Source: Glutamicibacter ardleyensis
GTDB taxonomy: Bacteria > Actinomycetota > Actinomycetes > Actinomycetales > Micrococcaceae
NCBI RefSeq assembly: GCF_014644555.1
Contig: NZ_BMKX01000003.1
Coordinates: 1 to 64,000, forward strand
Direction: 5' to 3'
DNA: 64,000 bases
Every line of letters starts with the position of its first letter. The stretch's first letter is position 1. This document shows, one piece after another, positions 1 through 8,270 of this stretch. The position numbers and the translations under genes were made by a program. The notes under the pieces are model-generated. The model was not told the DNA's origin and searched no databases. It saw only the letters and a program-made list of their open reading frames with translations.

Positions 1-330
1 CGGGTGTTTGACTACAAGATCTGACTGGCTGGTGACCGTTTTTGAAAAATCAGAGCCATAACGCACATCACTTGCGGGTGTCAAGCAGTCGATTCTTATT
101 TGCGCATAAATGCAGATCTCTGCGAAGATCGCGGGCTTTCGACAGAACCGACGTCTCCCTCAGCAAGGTATTTGGGCGCACGGAACTACCCAGAAACTAT
201 TGAGGGTGTCCAGGAATTTGATGATCAGACGAGGTGAAGAAGCTTCATGAGTCACGCTGGGAGACTGCGGCATCTTGCCTGCAGTTGAAGCCCCAATAAT
301 CTTTAGCTCCCAGGCTCGGTCAGCCTTAGT
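1..330. other. Gene-less stretch at the left edge
   Basis: I find no convincing coding frame on either strand; every frame is broken by stops within a few dozen codons. The stretch lies downstream of the LacI-type regulator gene, which ends at 331. The only recognisable signal is a sigma70-like promoter pointing out of the window to the left (55-84). No clear intrinsic terminator for the regulator gene is visible. Confidence 0.5.
55..84 (-). promoter_or_regulatory. Candidate promoter pointing out of the window
   Basis: On the minus strand a perfect -35 box TTGACA (79-84) is followed after 18 bp by TATGGC (55-60), a mediocre -10. Transcription would leave the window on the left, so the gene served is not visible. 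The call rests on the perfect -35 hexamer and the acceptable spacing. Confidence 0.3.
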
Positions 331-1359
331 TCAGCGGGCCTTCATTGAATCGCGCTCAATTAGCGGCATCTCCACTTGATGCTCAACAGGATCCAGCTTT
401 CCATCAAGAAGTAGCTCAACGGCGAGCGCTCCCATTTCTTCATAAGGAAGTCTGATCGATGTCAGCTGCGGACGCAGATAGCTAGCGATAATCTCATCAT
501 CAAAAGAAAGAACCGAAAGATCCTTACCGGGAACTAGTCCTTGTTCGGCCAATGCCTGAAAGACTCCCATGGCCACGCGGTCATTCGCGCAGATGACAGC
601 ATCAGGCTTATGCCCATCGGCGAGCATTTGAGCGGTCGCCGCATAGCCGTCGGTGGGATTCCAGTCTTCGAGAACCCATTCGCCGAGTACCTCAAGATTC
701 GATTCTTGCAAGGCGTTGCGCAGCGAAGTGAAACGGCGGGTGATACTCGGATAGCTCGTCGGGTCATTCTCAGCATTTTGATGCGCCCCGATCAGCGCGA
801 CACTTCTAGCACCGGTTTCCAGAACGCGGTGCACCGCATGGGCACCGGAATCCAACTCGTTGGGCAGCACCGCGGTGCAGGGGCTGTCATCAAGTCCATT
901 GACCAAGATGGTGGGCAGACCCGTGGCTGGGATTTTTAAGTCATGTTTCCGTGAATCCATAAATCCTAGGATGAGACCATCAACGTCCCGATGAGCCATC
1001 TGCTGGATGACTTCAGCTAGCTGATCACGCTTCCCGAAGGTCTCTGCAATCAGCACCGTATGACCGCGCTCCTCGGCCGCGCGAAGAATGCCGGTGATCA
1101 TGCCGGAAGCAAAACGTGTGACCGTGACCTGATCAGAAATCAGCCCCAGGGTTCGAGTCTTGCCACTGCGCAATGACTGAGCGGCAGCATTTGGACGGTA
1201 CCCCAGTTCCTTGGCTGCCGCGCGAACCCTTTCGGTAGCTTCTACGGAAAGCCTGGTCCCAGGCTTGTTGTTCAGGATCAAACTGACTGCGGCCTTTGAC
1301 ATCCCTGAAGCTTCTGAGACGTCAGCTATCGTTACCCGCTTGGCTTTTTGCGTATTCAC
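331..1359 (-). CDS. cscR: LacI/GalR-family transcriptional regulator of the sucrose locus (CscR-like)
   Basis: A 342-residue protein of typical LacI-family length. Residues about 8-30 form the helix-turn-helix (VTIADVSEASGMSKAAVSLI) and about 50-66 the hinge-helix region. From about 68 to the end there is a two-lobed periplasmic-binding-protein-like sensor domain. The start is GTG at 1359, preceded by AAGGA four bases upstream. The gene is divergent from a sucrose hydrolase-fructokinase-permease operon whose predicted transcription start is covered by a perfect palindrome (1439-1456). The inference is that this protein represses that operon and is released by a sugar, probably sucrose or fructose; the effector cannot be read from sequence. 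The name cscR rests on context; family membership is certain. Confidence 0.85.
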   Translation of the reverse strand: MNTQKAKRVTIADVSEASGMSKAAVSLILNNKPGTRLSVEATERVRAAAKELGYRPNAAAQSLRSGKTRTLGLISDQVTVTRFASGMITGILRAAEERGHTVLIAETFGKRDQLAEVIQQMAHRDVDGLILGFMDSRKHDLKIPATGLPTILVNGLDDSPCTAVLPNELDSGAHAVHRVLETGARSVALIGAHQNAENDPTSYPSITRRFTSLRNALQESNLEVLGEWVLEDWNPTDGYAATAQMLADGHKPDAVICANDRVAMGVFQALAEQGLVPGKDLSVLSFDDEIIASYLRPQLTSIRLPYEEMGALAVELLLDGKLDPVEHQVEMPLIERDSMKAR

Positions 1360-1405
1360 GTGTCCTTCTTGCGACTGGTACCTGCAATTATTCGAGCCTA
1401 GCCTA

Positions 1406-1434
1406 TTGCAGGGAGGCCCTGTCGCTGTTAGAGT
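1406..1434 (+). promoter_or_regulatory. Predicted promoter of the sucrose operon
   Basis: TTGCAG (1406-1411) and TAGAGT (1429-1434) are separated by 17 bp, a good sigma70-type spacing. The predicted start of transcription near 1441 falls inside the palindrome at 1439-1456, giving a simple geometry for repression. It lies in the divergent gap between the regulator and the hydrolase gene. Confidence 0.5.
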
Positions 1435-1438
1435 CTTG

Positions 1439-1456
1439 TGCTAAATCCATTTAGCA
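1439..1456. promoter_or_regulatory. Perfect 18-bp palindrome, likely operator of the LacI-type regulator
   Basis: TGCTAAATCCATTTAGCA is an inverted repeat with two perfect 8-bp arms around a CC centre. It sits directly after the predicted -10 box and before the ribosome binding region of the sucrose hydrolase gene, in the divergent gap with a LacI-family gene. LacI-family dimers bind such even-spaced palindromes, often with a central CG; here the centre is CC. That this regulator binds it is inferred from position. Confidence 0.6.
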
Positions 1457-1470
1457 GATCTTGATTAAGG

Positions 1471-2952
1471 ATGGCGGCGTTGCCCGAACTACAACAAGTC
1501 GCGGTCATGCGACCAGAGCTTCACTTCTCCCCCAAGAAAAACTGGATCAATGATCCCAACGGTTTGTTCTTTGATGGCGAGCAATACCACCTGTACTTCC
1601 AGCACAACCCCCACGGAGTTGGCCACGGCTACATGTCCTGGGGACACGCGGTCAGCACCGACCTGGTGAACTGGACCGAACTTCCCATCGCCATCCTGCA
1701 CGGGGATGCCGCAGACATCTTCTCCGGCTCCATCGTTGTGGACCAGGAGAACACCAGCGGCCTCGGAGACGGAAGCACCGCGCCGATCATCGCGCTGTAC
1801 ACCGCGGCAGCCAAGGATGACAGCAACCAGTCCCAAGCACTGGCCTATTCGCTGGACGGAGGCGCAACCTTCACCAAGTACGCACAGAACCCGGTATTGG
1901 ACCGTGGTTCTAAGAACTTCCGTGATCCCAAGGTCTTCCGCTACGAGTCCTCGCAGGGCTCGTGCTGGGTCATGGTGGTGGTAGAAGCCATTGAACGCCG
2001 CGTGCTGATCTATCGTTCGGAAAACCTTATCGACTGGACCGAGGCTTCTAGCTTTGGCCCGCAAGCTGCCACCGCCGGCATCTGGGAATGCCCGGACCTC
2101 ATCCAACTGCCGGTCGCCGGAAGCGATCAGCTCAAGTGGGTCCTGCTCGTTTCGCTGAATCCCGGCGGCGTGGCAGGCGGCTCCGGCACCCAATACTTCG
2201 TGGGAGAATTTGACGGTTTCACATTCACCCCCGACAAGCACCAGGAAGCTAATGATTCACTGGCCTTCGAGCAGCTAAGCCAGGTCAGCTGGCTGGACTG
2301 GGGCCGCGACTTCTACGCCGGCGTCAGCTTCCACGGCCTGCCGGTGAACCAGCAAACCATCATCGCTTGGATGAGCAACTGGGACTACGCCCGCGACCTG
2401 CCCCACGATGGCTGGCGCGGTTCCATGAGTGCAGCTCGCACCCTGGACTTGGTGCAGCTTGGCGACGGCGGTTTTGAAATTCGTCAACGCCTGAACGGCT
2501 TGCCCGAGTCCCCTGTACCAACCAGCACGGTGCTGACCGGCGAGACGCACATTGAACTCAGTGCGCCGGCTCTTGTGGAACTGAGCTTCGCCGGTGGATT
2601 CACCGGACAGGCACGGTTGCTCCTGCACCGCGCAGATCACAGCGTGATCAGCGAAGTGACCGTTGAACCATCTCTGATTCAGCACCACCGCAGCGCAGGC
2701 AAGGTTGCCCATGAGCTCTACGCTTCCAGCCAACGCATGCCGTTACCGGAGGATTCCACCGAGCTAGTCATCCAGGTTCTTCTGGATCATGGTTCCATTG
2801 AAATCCTGGGCGCGGATGGCCGCCGCTCACTGACTGATCAGCTCACCGGCGAAGCTGTGCCAGCCTATGGGGTGCTCCAGTACTCCGGCAGCACGAGCGC
2901 AGTTGTTGGTGTCCTGCCATTGAGTGAAAAGAGCTTGGAGCGCAGCGCATGA
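1471..2952 (+). CDS. cscA: Glycoside hydrolase family 32 beta-fructofuranosidase (sucrose/sucrose-6-phosphate hydrolase)
   Basis: A 493-residue GH32 enzyme that cleaves the fructosyl bond of sucrose or related beta-fructosides. The five-blade propeller holds the three hallmark acidic motifs: WINDPNG with nucleophile Asp28, FRDPK with transition-state stabiliser Asp152, and WECPD with acid/base Glu206. A beta-sandwich domain follows from about residue 340. There is no signal peptide, so it acts on imported sugar in the cytoplasm, as expected beside a permease and fructokinase. The start is uncertain: TAAGG abuts the ATG at 1471, so TTG at 1480 or ATG at 1507 would have better spacing. It is first in a three-gene operon and overlaps the kinase gene by 4 bp. 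Whether the natural substrate is sucrose or sucrose-6-phosphate cannot be decided alone; the permease argues for free sucrose. Confidence 0.9.
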   Translation: MAALPELQQVAVMRPELHFSPKKNWINDPNGLFFDGEQYHLYFQHNPHGVGHGYMSWGHAVSTDLVNWTELPIAILHGDAADIFSGSIVVDQENTSGLGDGSTAPIIALYTAAAKDDSNQSQALAYSLDGGATFTKYAQNPVLDRGSKNFRDPKVFRYESSQGSCWVMVVVEAIERRVLIYRSENLIDWTEASSFGPQAATAGIWECPDLIQLPVAGSDQLKWVLLVSLNPGGVAGGSGTQYFVGEFDGFTFTPDKHQEANDSLAFEQLSQVSWLDWGRDFYAGVSFHGLPVNQQTIIAWMSNWDYARDLPHDGWRGSMSAARTLDLVQLGDGGFEIRQRLNGLPESPVPTSTVLTGETHIELSAPALVELSFAGGFTGQARLLLHRADHSVISEVTVEPSLIQHHRSAGKVAHELYASSQRMPLPEDSTELVIQVLLDHGSIEILGADGRRSLTDQLTGEAVPAYGVLQYSGSTSAVVGVLPLSEKSLERSA

Positions 2953-3854
2953 GCAGTATTACCGTCATGGGAGAATCTTTAGTGGACGTCGTCTCGGGTT
3001 TGGCCCACCCCGGTGGTTCACCACTAAACGTTGCCGTCGGACTCGCGCGCCTAGGACATGTTGTGCAATTCCATACCGAATTTGGTCAAGATGCTCATGG
3101 GCAACAAATCGCCGAGCATCTGTTGCAAGCAGGTGTGAAGGTGGCTTCCGACTCGGTCACTGAGCGGGCCACCTCGGTGGCTCAGGTTCACGTTGATGAG
3201 CACTTAAACGCCCATTACACCTTTGATATCCACCAGCAGATTCCACCAGTGGCAGTAGACGCCGTCCCCGAACTTTTGCATACCGGATCCATTGCCGCGT
3301 GGATTGAGCCCTCGGGGCAGTGCATCGTTGATGCCTTCACTCATGCTGCAACTGGTTCACTGCGCAGTTACGACCCAAATCTTCGTCCAGATCTGGTGGA
3401 AGACCGCGAAGCAGCCATCGAACGAATCGAATTGCTGATGAGACTGAGTCATATCGTTAAGCTCAGCGATGTGGACGCTCAATGGCTCTACCCTGAGCTG
3501 GACCTGTGGGACGTACTGGCGCATGTTTCCAGCCTCGGGCCGGCTTTTGCCGTGATGACCCAAGGTGGGGAGGGTTGCCTAGCTGTTGCCCACGGAAATC
3601 GATATGACATCCCGGCCTTGCCGACAGAGCTCAAAGACACCATCGGTGCCGGTGACGCGTTCATGTCCGGACTGCTTTACGGTGTGCTCGCGCTACCCGA
3701 ACTAGCGCAAGCGCTACGCACCGGAACCTCCTGCGAACCAGCTGATATCAAGCAAGCGCTGCACCACGCGTTAACTTCGGCAGCACTAACCGTGGCACAG
3801 GCCGGTGCGAATCCGCCGTGGGTCAACGATTTCTCCCGCGCATTAGCTCACTAA
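2949..3854 (+). CDS. cscK: PfkB-family fructokinase
   Basis: A 301-residue ribokinase/PfkB-family sugar kinase, expected to phosphorylate the fructose released by the hydrolase upstream. Visible motifs are GESLVDVV at the N-terminus, the substrate-binding PGGSPLNVAVGLARLG (21-36), DPNLRP (142-147) and the C-terminal signature DTIGAGDAF with catalytic base Asp236. The ATG overlaps the stop of the hydrolase gene in an ATGA arrangement, pointing to translational coupling. The permease gene follows 36 bp later. Assignment to fructose rather than another sugar comes from the operon context. Confidence 0.88.
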   Translation: MSSITVMGESLVDVVSGLAHPGGSPLNVAVGLARLGHVVQFHTEFGQDAHGQQIAEHLLQAGVKVASDSVTERATSVAQVHVDEHLNAHYTFDIHQQIPPVAVDAVPELLHTGSIAAWIEPSGQCIVDAFTHAATGSLRSYDPNLRPDLVEDREAAIERIELLMRLSHIVKLSDVDAQWLYPELDLWDVLAHVSSLGPAFAVMTQGGEGCLAVAHGNRYDIPALPTELKDTIGAGDAFMSGLLYGVLALPELAQALRTGTSCEPADIKQALHHALTSAALTVAQAGANPPWVNDFSRALAH

Positions 3855-3890
3855 GAACTTTCCAACGATGACAAAGAAACCAGGACAAAG

Positions 3891-5186
3891 ATGACTGGAC
3901 TAAGCACAACTCTTAGAAACCCTACGTACCTTCACAGTTCCTTCTCGATGCTGCTGTTCTTCGCATCATGGGGAATTTGGTGGTCATTCTTCCAAATTTG
4001 GCTCACCAGCGAATCCAACGGTTTAGGGCTCAGCGGCGCACAGGTCGGTACAGTCTATTCGGTGAACTCGCTCGTGACGCTGTTCTTGATGTTCGGCTAC
4101 GGTGCCCTACAAGACCGGCTAGGTCTGCGAAAGCATCTTGCGGTAGTGATCGCCGCGGTAACCGCGCTCACCGGACCATTCTGCATGTGGGTCTACCAGC
4201 CGCTACTGCAGTCCCACTTCATGATGGGTGTTATTGCCGGCGCAGTCGTATTCTCCGTTGGATTCCTTGCAGGCGTAGGCCTCTTTGAAGCGCTCACCGA
4301 ACGTTACAGCCGCCGCTTTAACTTCGAATATGGGCAAGCGCGCATGTGGGGATCATTCGGTTACGCCGTCGTGGCACTGGCTGCAGGCTTCCTGTTTACC
4401 ATCAACCCAATGCTGAACTTCTGGATCGGTTCGGTACTCGGAGTAATCCACCTGCTGCTGTTGTTGCTTTGGCGCTTCGAAGCTAAACCAGTAGCTCCTC
4501 TCCCAAGCAACGGAAAACTGTCTCCAGCATCTACACCGGGCTTCCGTGAAATGCTGGGCCTTTTCCGTTTACCTAGCCTGTGGCTCATCATCGTATTCGT
4601 GATGCTGTCCTGGACGTTCTACACGGTCTTTGACCAGCAAATGTTCCCCGACTTCTACACCGGACTCTTTGAAGACCAAGAAACCGGTCAGCAGGTATAT
4701 GGCATCCTCAACTCGGTGCAGGTCTTCGTTGAAGCGGCCATGCTGGGACTCGTACCTCTGCTCATGCGCCGCGTGGGCGTGCGTTCTGCACTGCTCATCG
4801 GTGTCGCCATCATGTTCGTTCGCATCTTGGGCTGCGCGCTCGTTGATGATCCGCTGCTCGTCTCCGCAATTAAGATGCTGCACGCCATCGAAACGCCGTT
4901 GTTCATTCTTCCGGTGTTCCGTTACTTCACCCTGCACTTCAACCCGGCGTTGTCTGCAACCTTGTACATGGTGGGGTTCCAAGTATCCTCGCAGATTGGT
5001 AACGTCTTGCTCTCCACACCGTTGGGCATGCTCCACGACCAGGTGGGCTACCGCCAGACCTTCATCACCATCTCGCTGGTAGTGCTGCTTGCTGGAGTCT
5101 ATGGATTCTTTGCGCTGAAAAAGGACGATCAGCAAGTCATGGGTGACCCATTCATTCGTCACTCAAAAACTGCTGTTGACGCCTAA
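3891..5186 (+). CDS. cscB: Sucrose permease of the oligosaccharide:H+ symporter family (CscB/LacY type)
   Basis: A 431-residue major-facilitator protein with 12 predicted membrane helices, the usual length for LacY-type symporters. Residues central to proton and sugar coupling in LacY have counterparts: Glu137 (LTER; LacY Glu126), Arg151 (QARMWG; Arg144), Arg311 (FVRILG; Arg302), and His331 and Glu334 (LHAIE; His322 and Glu325). The segments WSFYTVFDQQ-like (about 241-250) and YGILNSVQV (270-278) closely recall E. coli CscB as I remember it. It would import sucrose with a proton across the inner membrane. AGGA lies five bases before the ATG. It is the last gene of the operon and is followed by a hairpin terminator. 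Sucrose specificity is inferred from the neighbours; raffinose or another fructoside is possible. Confidence 0.85.
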   Translation: MTGLSTTLRNPTYLHSSFSMLLFFASWGIWWSFFQIWLTSESNGLGLSGAQVGTVYSVNSLVTLFLMFGYGALQDRLGLRKHLAVVIAAVTALTGPFCMWVYQPLLQSHFMMGVIAGAVVFSVGFLAGVGLFEALTERYSRRFNFEYGQARMWGSFGYAVVALAAGFLFTINPMLNFWIGSVLGVIHLLLLLLWRFEAKPVAPLPSNGKLSPASTPGFREMLGLFRLPSLWLIIVFVMLSWTFYTVFDQQMFPDFYTGLFEDQETGQQVYGILNSVQVFVEAAMLGLVPLLMRRVGVRSALLIGVAIMFVRILGCALVDDPLLVSAIKMLHAIETPLFILPVFRYFTLHFNPALSATLYMVGFQVSSQIGNVLLSTPLGMLHDQVGYRQTFITISLVVLLAGVYGFFALKKDDQQVMGDPFIRHSKTAVDA

Positions 5187-5201
5187 CTGAGCGTTCGTTC
5201 A

Positions 5202-5246
5202 AGCGGGGCGGGTTGCTATAGAGACTTACAGCAGCTCGCCCCCGCT
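5202..5246 (+). terminator. Hairpin after the permease gene
   Basis: AGCGGGG...GGTTGCT (from 5202) pairs with AGCAGCTCGCCCCCGCT (5230-5246) with small mismatches and a 12-base loop. It begins 15 bp after the permease stop. The U-tract is poor, so termination strength is uncertain. Confidence 0.55.
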
Positions 5247-5472
5247 GCGTTAATACGTTGTCAACCGTTTGCCAGAATCTCGCTCGTATTAATGCATCAA
5301 CATCGTTCGTTCATAGTGCTGCGCCCGGGTACCGTCGTTTTGACTGGCCGGCCTGCTAAAGCTCGCCAGATCACCCCGGATGAGGTCTTCTGCTGTGTTG
5401 CGGGAATTGCCGAACTCCGCAACCGGGTTATTGCAGGTTCCTACTCCTCTTACTGCATATCTAGCCAGATGT

Positions 5473-6555
5473 TTAGCTGCGTGGCTCCAGCACAATATTA
5501 GTGACCGGTTGCGAAGAATCGGTAGCAAAATCCAGGCCCGAAGGTTCGGCGCCCGCGGCCACCAACTGAGCACCGAGCGCGGCAACCATTCCGCCGTTAT
5601 CCGTGCACAGCGAGAACGGCGGAACCACTAACGTGATGCCAGCCGAAGCGCAACGCGCCGCCAGCAGCTCACGCAAGCGGGTATTCGCGGCAACTCCCCC
5701 ACCCAATAGCAAAGTCTTCAGGCCATTCTCCTGCATAGCGCGCACTGCCTTGGAGGTAATCACGTCCACTACAGCTTCCTGGAAAGAAGCGGAAATATCC
5801 GCTACAGGAATCGGCTCCCCCGCCGCTTCAAAATGCTCCACGCAGCGAGCCACGGCGGTCTTCAGACCGGAGAAGGAGAAGTTGTTCCGGTGCTTGCCCG
5901 GTTCCTCGGCAGAGCCCACAAACTTCGGCAGCGACAGCCCTCGCGGGAAACGGAATGCCTTTTTGTCTCCGTCTTTGGCGGCCTTGTCGATGGCCGGTCC
6001 ACCCGGATAGCCCAGGCCCAGCAAGCGGGCGGTTTTGTCATAGGCTTCCCCGGCCGCGTCATCGATGGTCGCGCCAAGCAGCTGCACGTCGTTGGTCAGC
6101 GAGGTGACCTTCAGGATTTCGGTGTGGCCACCGGAGACCAGCAGCGCACCGAAGGTCGGTGGAAGCACGGAACCTTCAAGCACCCCGACGCCCACGTGCG
6201 CCACCAGGTGGTTGATGCCGTACAGCGGTTTACCGGTAGCCAGCGCCAGTGCCTTGGCCGCGGCCACGCCTACCATCAGGGCCCCGGCGAGACCGGGGCC
6301 GCTAGTCACGGCAATCGCGTCAATTTCCTCCAAGGTCACGTCGGCTTCGGCGAGCGCCTGCTCCAAGGTGGGCACAAACGCTTCGAGGTGCGCACGGGCG
6401 GCGATCTCCGGGATGACGCCGCCAAAGCGGACATGTTCGTCCATGGAGCTGGACACGGTGTTGGCCAACAGTTGGGTGCCGCGCACGATCCCGATTCCGG
6501 TTTCATCACAGGAGGATTCAATGCCCAGTACTAGCGGGTGCTGTGGGGTGCTCAT
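5473..6555 (-). CDS. tsaD: tRNA N6-threonylcarbamoyladenosine transferase subunit TsaD
   Basis: A 360-residue Kae1/TsaD ASKHA-fold protein that transfers threonylcarbamoyl to A37 of ANN-decoding tRNAs together with TsaB and TsaE. Seen in sequence: N-terminal [10 protein letters not shown] (11-20), metal ligands in NHLVAH (His116, His120), SGGHTE (141-146), [22 protein letters not shown] and [11 protein letters not shown], the full set for an active enzyme. Its start overlaps the rimI stop by 4 bp, so it is the last gene of alr-tsaE-tsaB-rimI-tsaD. In many actinobacteria groES-groEL follow this gene; here the sucrose locus does. Confidence 0.97.
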   Translation of the reverse strand: MSTPQHPLVLGIESSCDETGIGIVRGTQLLANTVSSSMDEHVRFGGVIPEIAARAHLEAFVPTLEQALAEADVTLEEIDAIAVTSGPGLAGALMVGVAAAKALALATGKPLYGINHLVAHVGVGVLEGSVLPPTFGALLVSGGHTEILKVTSLTNDVQLLGATIDDAAGEAYDKTARLLGLGYPGGPAIDKAAKDGDKKAFRFPRGLSLPKFVGSAEEPGKHRNNFSFSGLKTAVARCVEHFEAAGEPIPVADISASFQEAVVDVITSKAVRAMQENGLKTLLLGGGVAANTRLRELLAARCASAGITLVVPPFSLCTDNGGMVAALGAQLVAAGAEPSGLDFATDSSQPVTNIVLEPRS

Positions 6556-7025
6556 TCGGAAACCTCCGGGGTGTCTAGCTCGTCCAGTCGCAGACGCATG
6601 ATCAGCGCATCGATGCCGCCTTTGTAATAGCGCGGGCGTCGATGAATAGTCTCAAATCCCATGGACTCATAGAGTCCAATGGCGGTGGGGTTATCAAAGC
6701 GCACCTCGAGCATCAGGTCCAAGGCGCGGTTGGCTCGTGCCGTGGTGATCAGTTCTCTCATCAGCGCCCTGCCTAGACCTTGGCCTTGGTATTCGGGGAT
6801 GATCGCGATGGTTTGCACGTCTGCAATGGGCAGCACGGTGCAGAGCCCGGCATAGCCGATGATCTTGCCTGAGTCTTCATAGACCCAGTATTTCCGGGTC
6901 TCCAGCTGGGCCAGTTCGGCTTCGAACCCTGCCAGCGGCCACGCATCTTCGGGGAACAACTGCGTTTCCAGAATATGGACTGCGGCAATGTCGTCAGTGG
7001 TCATCGTACGGAGGGTGATGCTCAT
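6552..7025 (-). CDS. rimI: Ribosomal protein S18-alanine N-acetyltransferase RimI (GNAT fold)
   Basis: A 157-residue single-domain GNAT acetyltransferase. The acetyl-CoA pyrophosphate-binding motif QGQGLGRA is at residues 80-87, preceded by the beta-strand QTIAIIPEY and followed near 120 by the conserved [14 protein letters not shown] segment. RimI acetylates the N-terminal alanine of S18 and in some bacteria other proteins. It sits between tsaB and tsaD with 4-bp overlaps on both sides, the standard actinobacterial arrangement, which supports the name over a generic GNAT call. Confidence 0.92.
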   Translation of the reverse strand: MSITLRTMTTDDIAAVHILETQLFPEDAWPLAGFEAELAQLETRKYWVYEDSGKIIGYAGLCTVLPIADVQTIAIIPEYQGQGLGRALMRELITTARANRALDLMLEVRFDNPTAIGLYESMGFETIHRRPRYYKGGIDALIMRLRLDELDTPEVSE

Positions 7026-7699
7026 GCCTTGTCCTTCTTCATGAATGCCGGGACCTGGGCATCTGATTCACGCAGGTACTGCGGTGAGGTATCGGACAGG
7101 TCCACACCCTTGGCAAGATCCTTGATCCCGCGCCAGCCCAGCTCTGCGGCCTGTGCGATCCAGTCCAGCGACTCTTCGACGCCATGTGCTCCTGCTTCGG
7201 CCAGTTGCTCTGGATACAGCGAGGCACCCACGCCGTAGACCGGCAAGGCAGGCAGGGTTGCGGCGGTCGCCACATGGGGACCGTCCAGCAATTCGCCCGA
7301 GGCATCGTATTTGGCCCAGTACACTTCCTTGCGGCGCGCGTCGGAGGCAACCACAAATTCTGCCGGTACGTGCTCGGTATCCAACACTCGTTCGGCGAGC
7401 GCGTGCAGGGACATCACCCCATGCACCGGGACCTGCCAGACGAAGCCGAAGGTCCGTGCCGCAACAAGTCCCACTCGCAGTCCGGTGTAGGGCCCAGGAC
7501 CCACACCGACAATGATGCCGGCAAGCTCCGCACCAACTTGCTGGTGCTCTGCCAGCAGGTCGCGGACAAACCCGGCGAGGGTTTCGGTCTGGTCGTTACC
7601 GCGTGGTGAGGTGCGTTCGCCGAGCACCGCGCCGGTTTGTGAGTCGATCAAAGCCACCGAGGCGTGCGCCGAGGTGTCGATGGACAGGTAGTTAGGCAT
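7022..7699 (-). CDS. tsaB: tRNA threonylcarbamoyladenosine biosynthesis protein TsaB
   Basis: A 225-residue TsaB, the catalytically inert ASKHA paralogue of TsaD that scaffolds the t6A complex. The N-terminal SIDTSAHASVAL and the GVGPGPYTGLRVG segment (about 66-78) are family signatures. The TsaD metal-binding HxxxH is absent, as expected. Its start overlaps the 3' end of tsaE by 8 bp and its end overlaps rimI by 4 bp. Length is normal. Confidence 0.95.
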   Translation of the reverse strand: MPNYLSIDTSAHASVALIDSQTGAVLGERTSPRGNDQTETLAGFVRDLLAEHQQVGAELAGIIVGVGPGPYTGLRVGLVAARTFGFVWQVPVHGVMSLHALAERVLDTEHVPAEFVVASDARRKEVYWAKYDASGELLDGPHVATAATLPALPVYGVGASLYPEQLAEAGAHGVEESLDWIAQAAELGWRGIKDLAKGVDLSDTSPQYLRESDAQVPAFMKKDKA

Positions 7700-8270
7700 G
7701 TGGTTCTCCCGAGTGCTGCAGCCCGGTGGCCTGCAGCAAGGCGTTTTTCAGTTCGGTGAAATTCTCTTCGTCCCAGCGTGGTCCGATGGCCTTGAGTGTG
7801 AACTGCCTTGGCTCATCGAGCTCCTCGTCGGATTCTTCCCACGGGTTGCTGCTAGGTGCGGCCCAGATCTCGCGGTCCAACTGGATTTCCAGGCGGGAGT
7901 CGGACAGGTGCTCCACCTTGCCCAGACCCCATTCCACCACGGTGACCGAGTCAGCCAAGGTGGATTCGAGATCGAGGGTATCCACGTCGTGTTCCCCGTT
8001 TAGCCGGTAAGCATCCACGTGGATTAGTGCCGGCCCATCGCCCAGCGAGGGGTGCTGGCGTGCCAACACGAAGGTGGGCGAGATGATTCCCTCGCGGACG
8101 TTCAGGCCCAGCCCGAGCGATTGCGTCAAGGTGGTCTTCCCGGCTCCCAGCGCCCCGGTGAGGATCACTAAGTCCCCTGCACTCAGCTGCTTGCCCAAGG
8201 CTTCGCCCAGAGCTTCAGTGACCGTGAGGTCCGCCAGCTGGCAAGAGAATTCTTTGATGTGCTCATTCAC
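7692..8270 (-). CDS. tsaE: tRNA threonylcarbamoyladenosine biosynthesis ATPase TsaE
   Basis: A P-loop ATPase that drives the TsaB-TsaD t6A cycle. With the GTG start at 8270 it has 192 residues and the Walker A motif GALGAGKT is at 39-46; SPTFVL and HVDAYRL follow as in the family, and VVEWG is the later conserved segment. An upstream ATG at 8339 would give 215 residues but lies deep inside alr, and the extra residues do not resemble the family N-terminus. The GTG start overlaps the end of alr by 8 bp, consistent with coupling. The start remains unproven. Confidence 0.92.
   Translation of the reverse strand: MNEHIKEFSCQLADLTVTEALGEALGKQLSAGDLVILTGALGAGKTTLTQSLGLGLNVREGIISPTFVLARQHPSLGDGPALIHVDAYRLNGEHDVDTLDLESTLADSVTVVEWGLGKVEHLSDSRLEIQLDREIWAAPSSNPWEESDEELDEPRQFTLKAIGPRWDEENFTELKNALLQATGLQHSGEPHA

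Noticed and set aside
5390-5460. tRNA-like stretch with GCAGGTTC and inverted repeats downstream of tsaD
   Set aside because: No acceptor, D or anticodon arm can be drawn; the T-arm does not pair properly.
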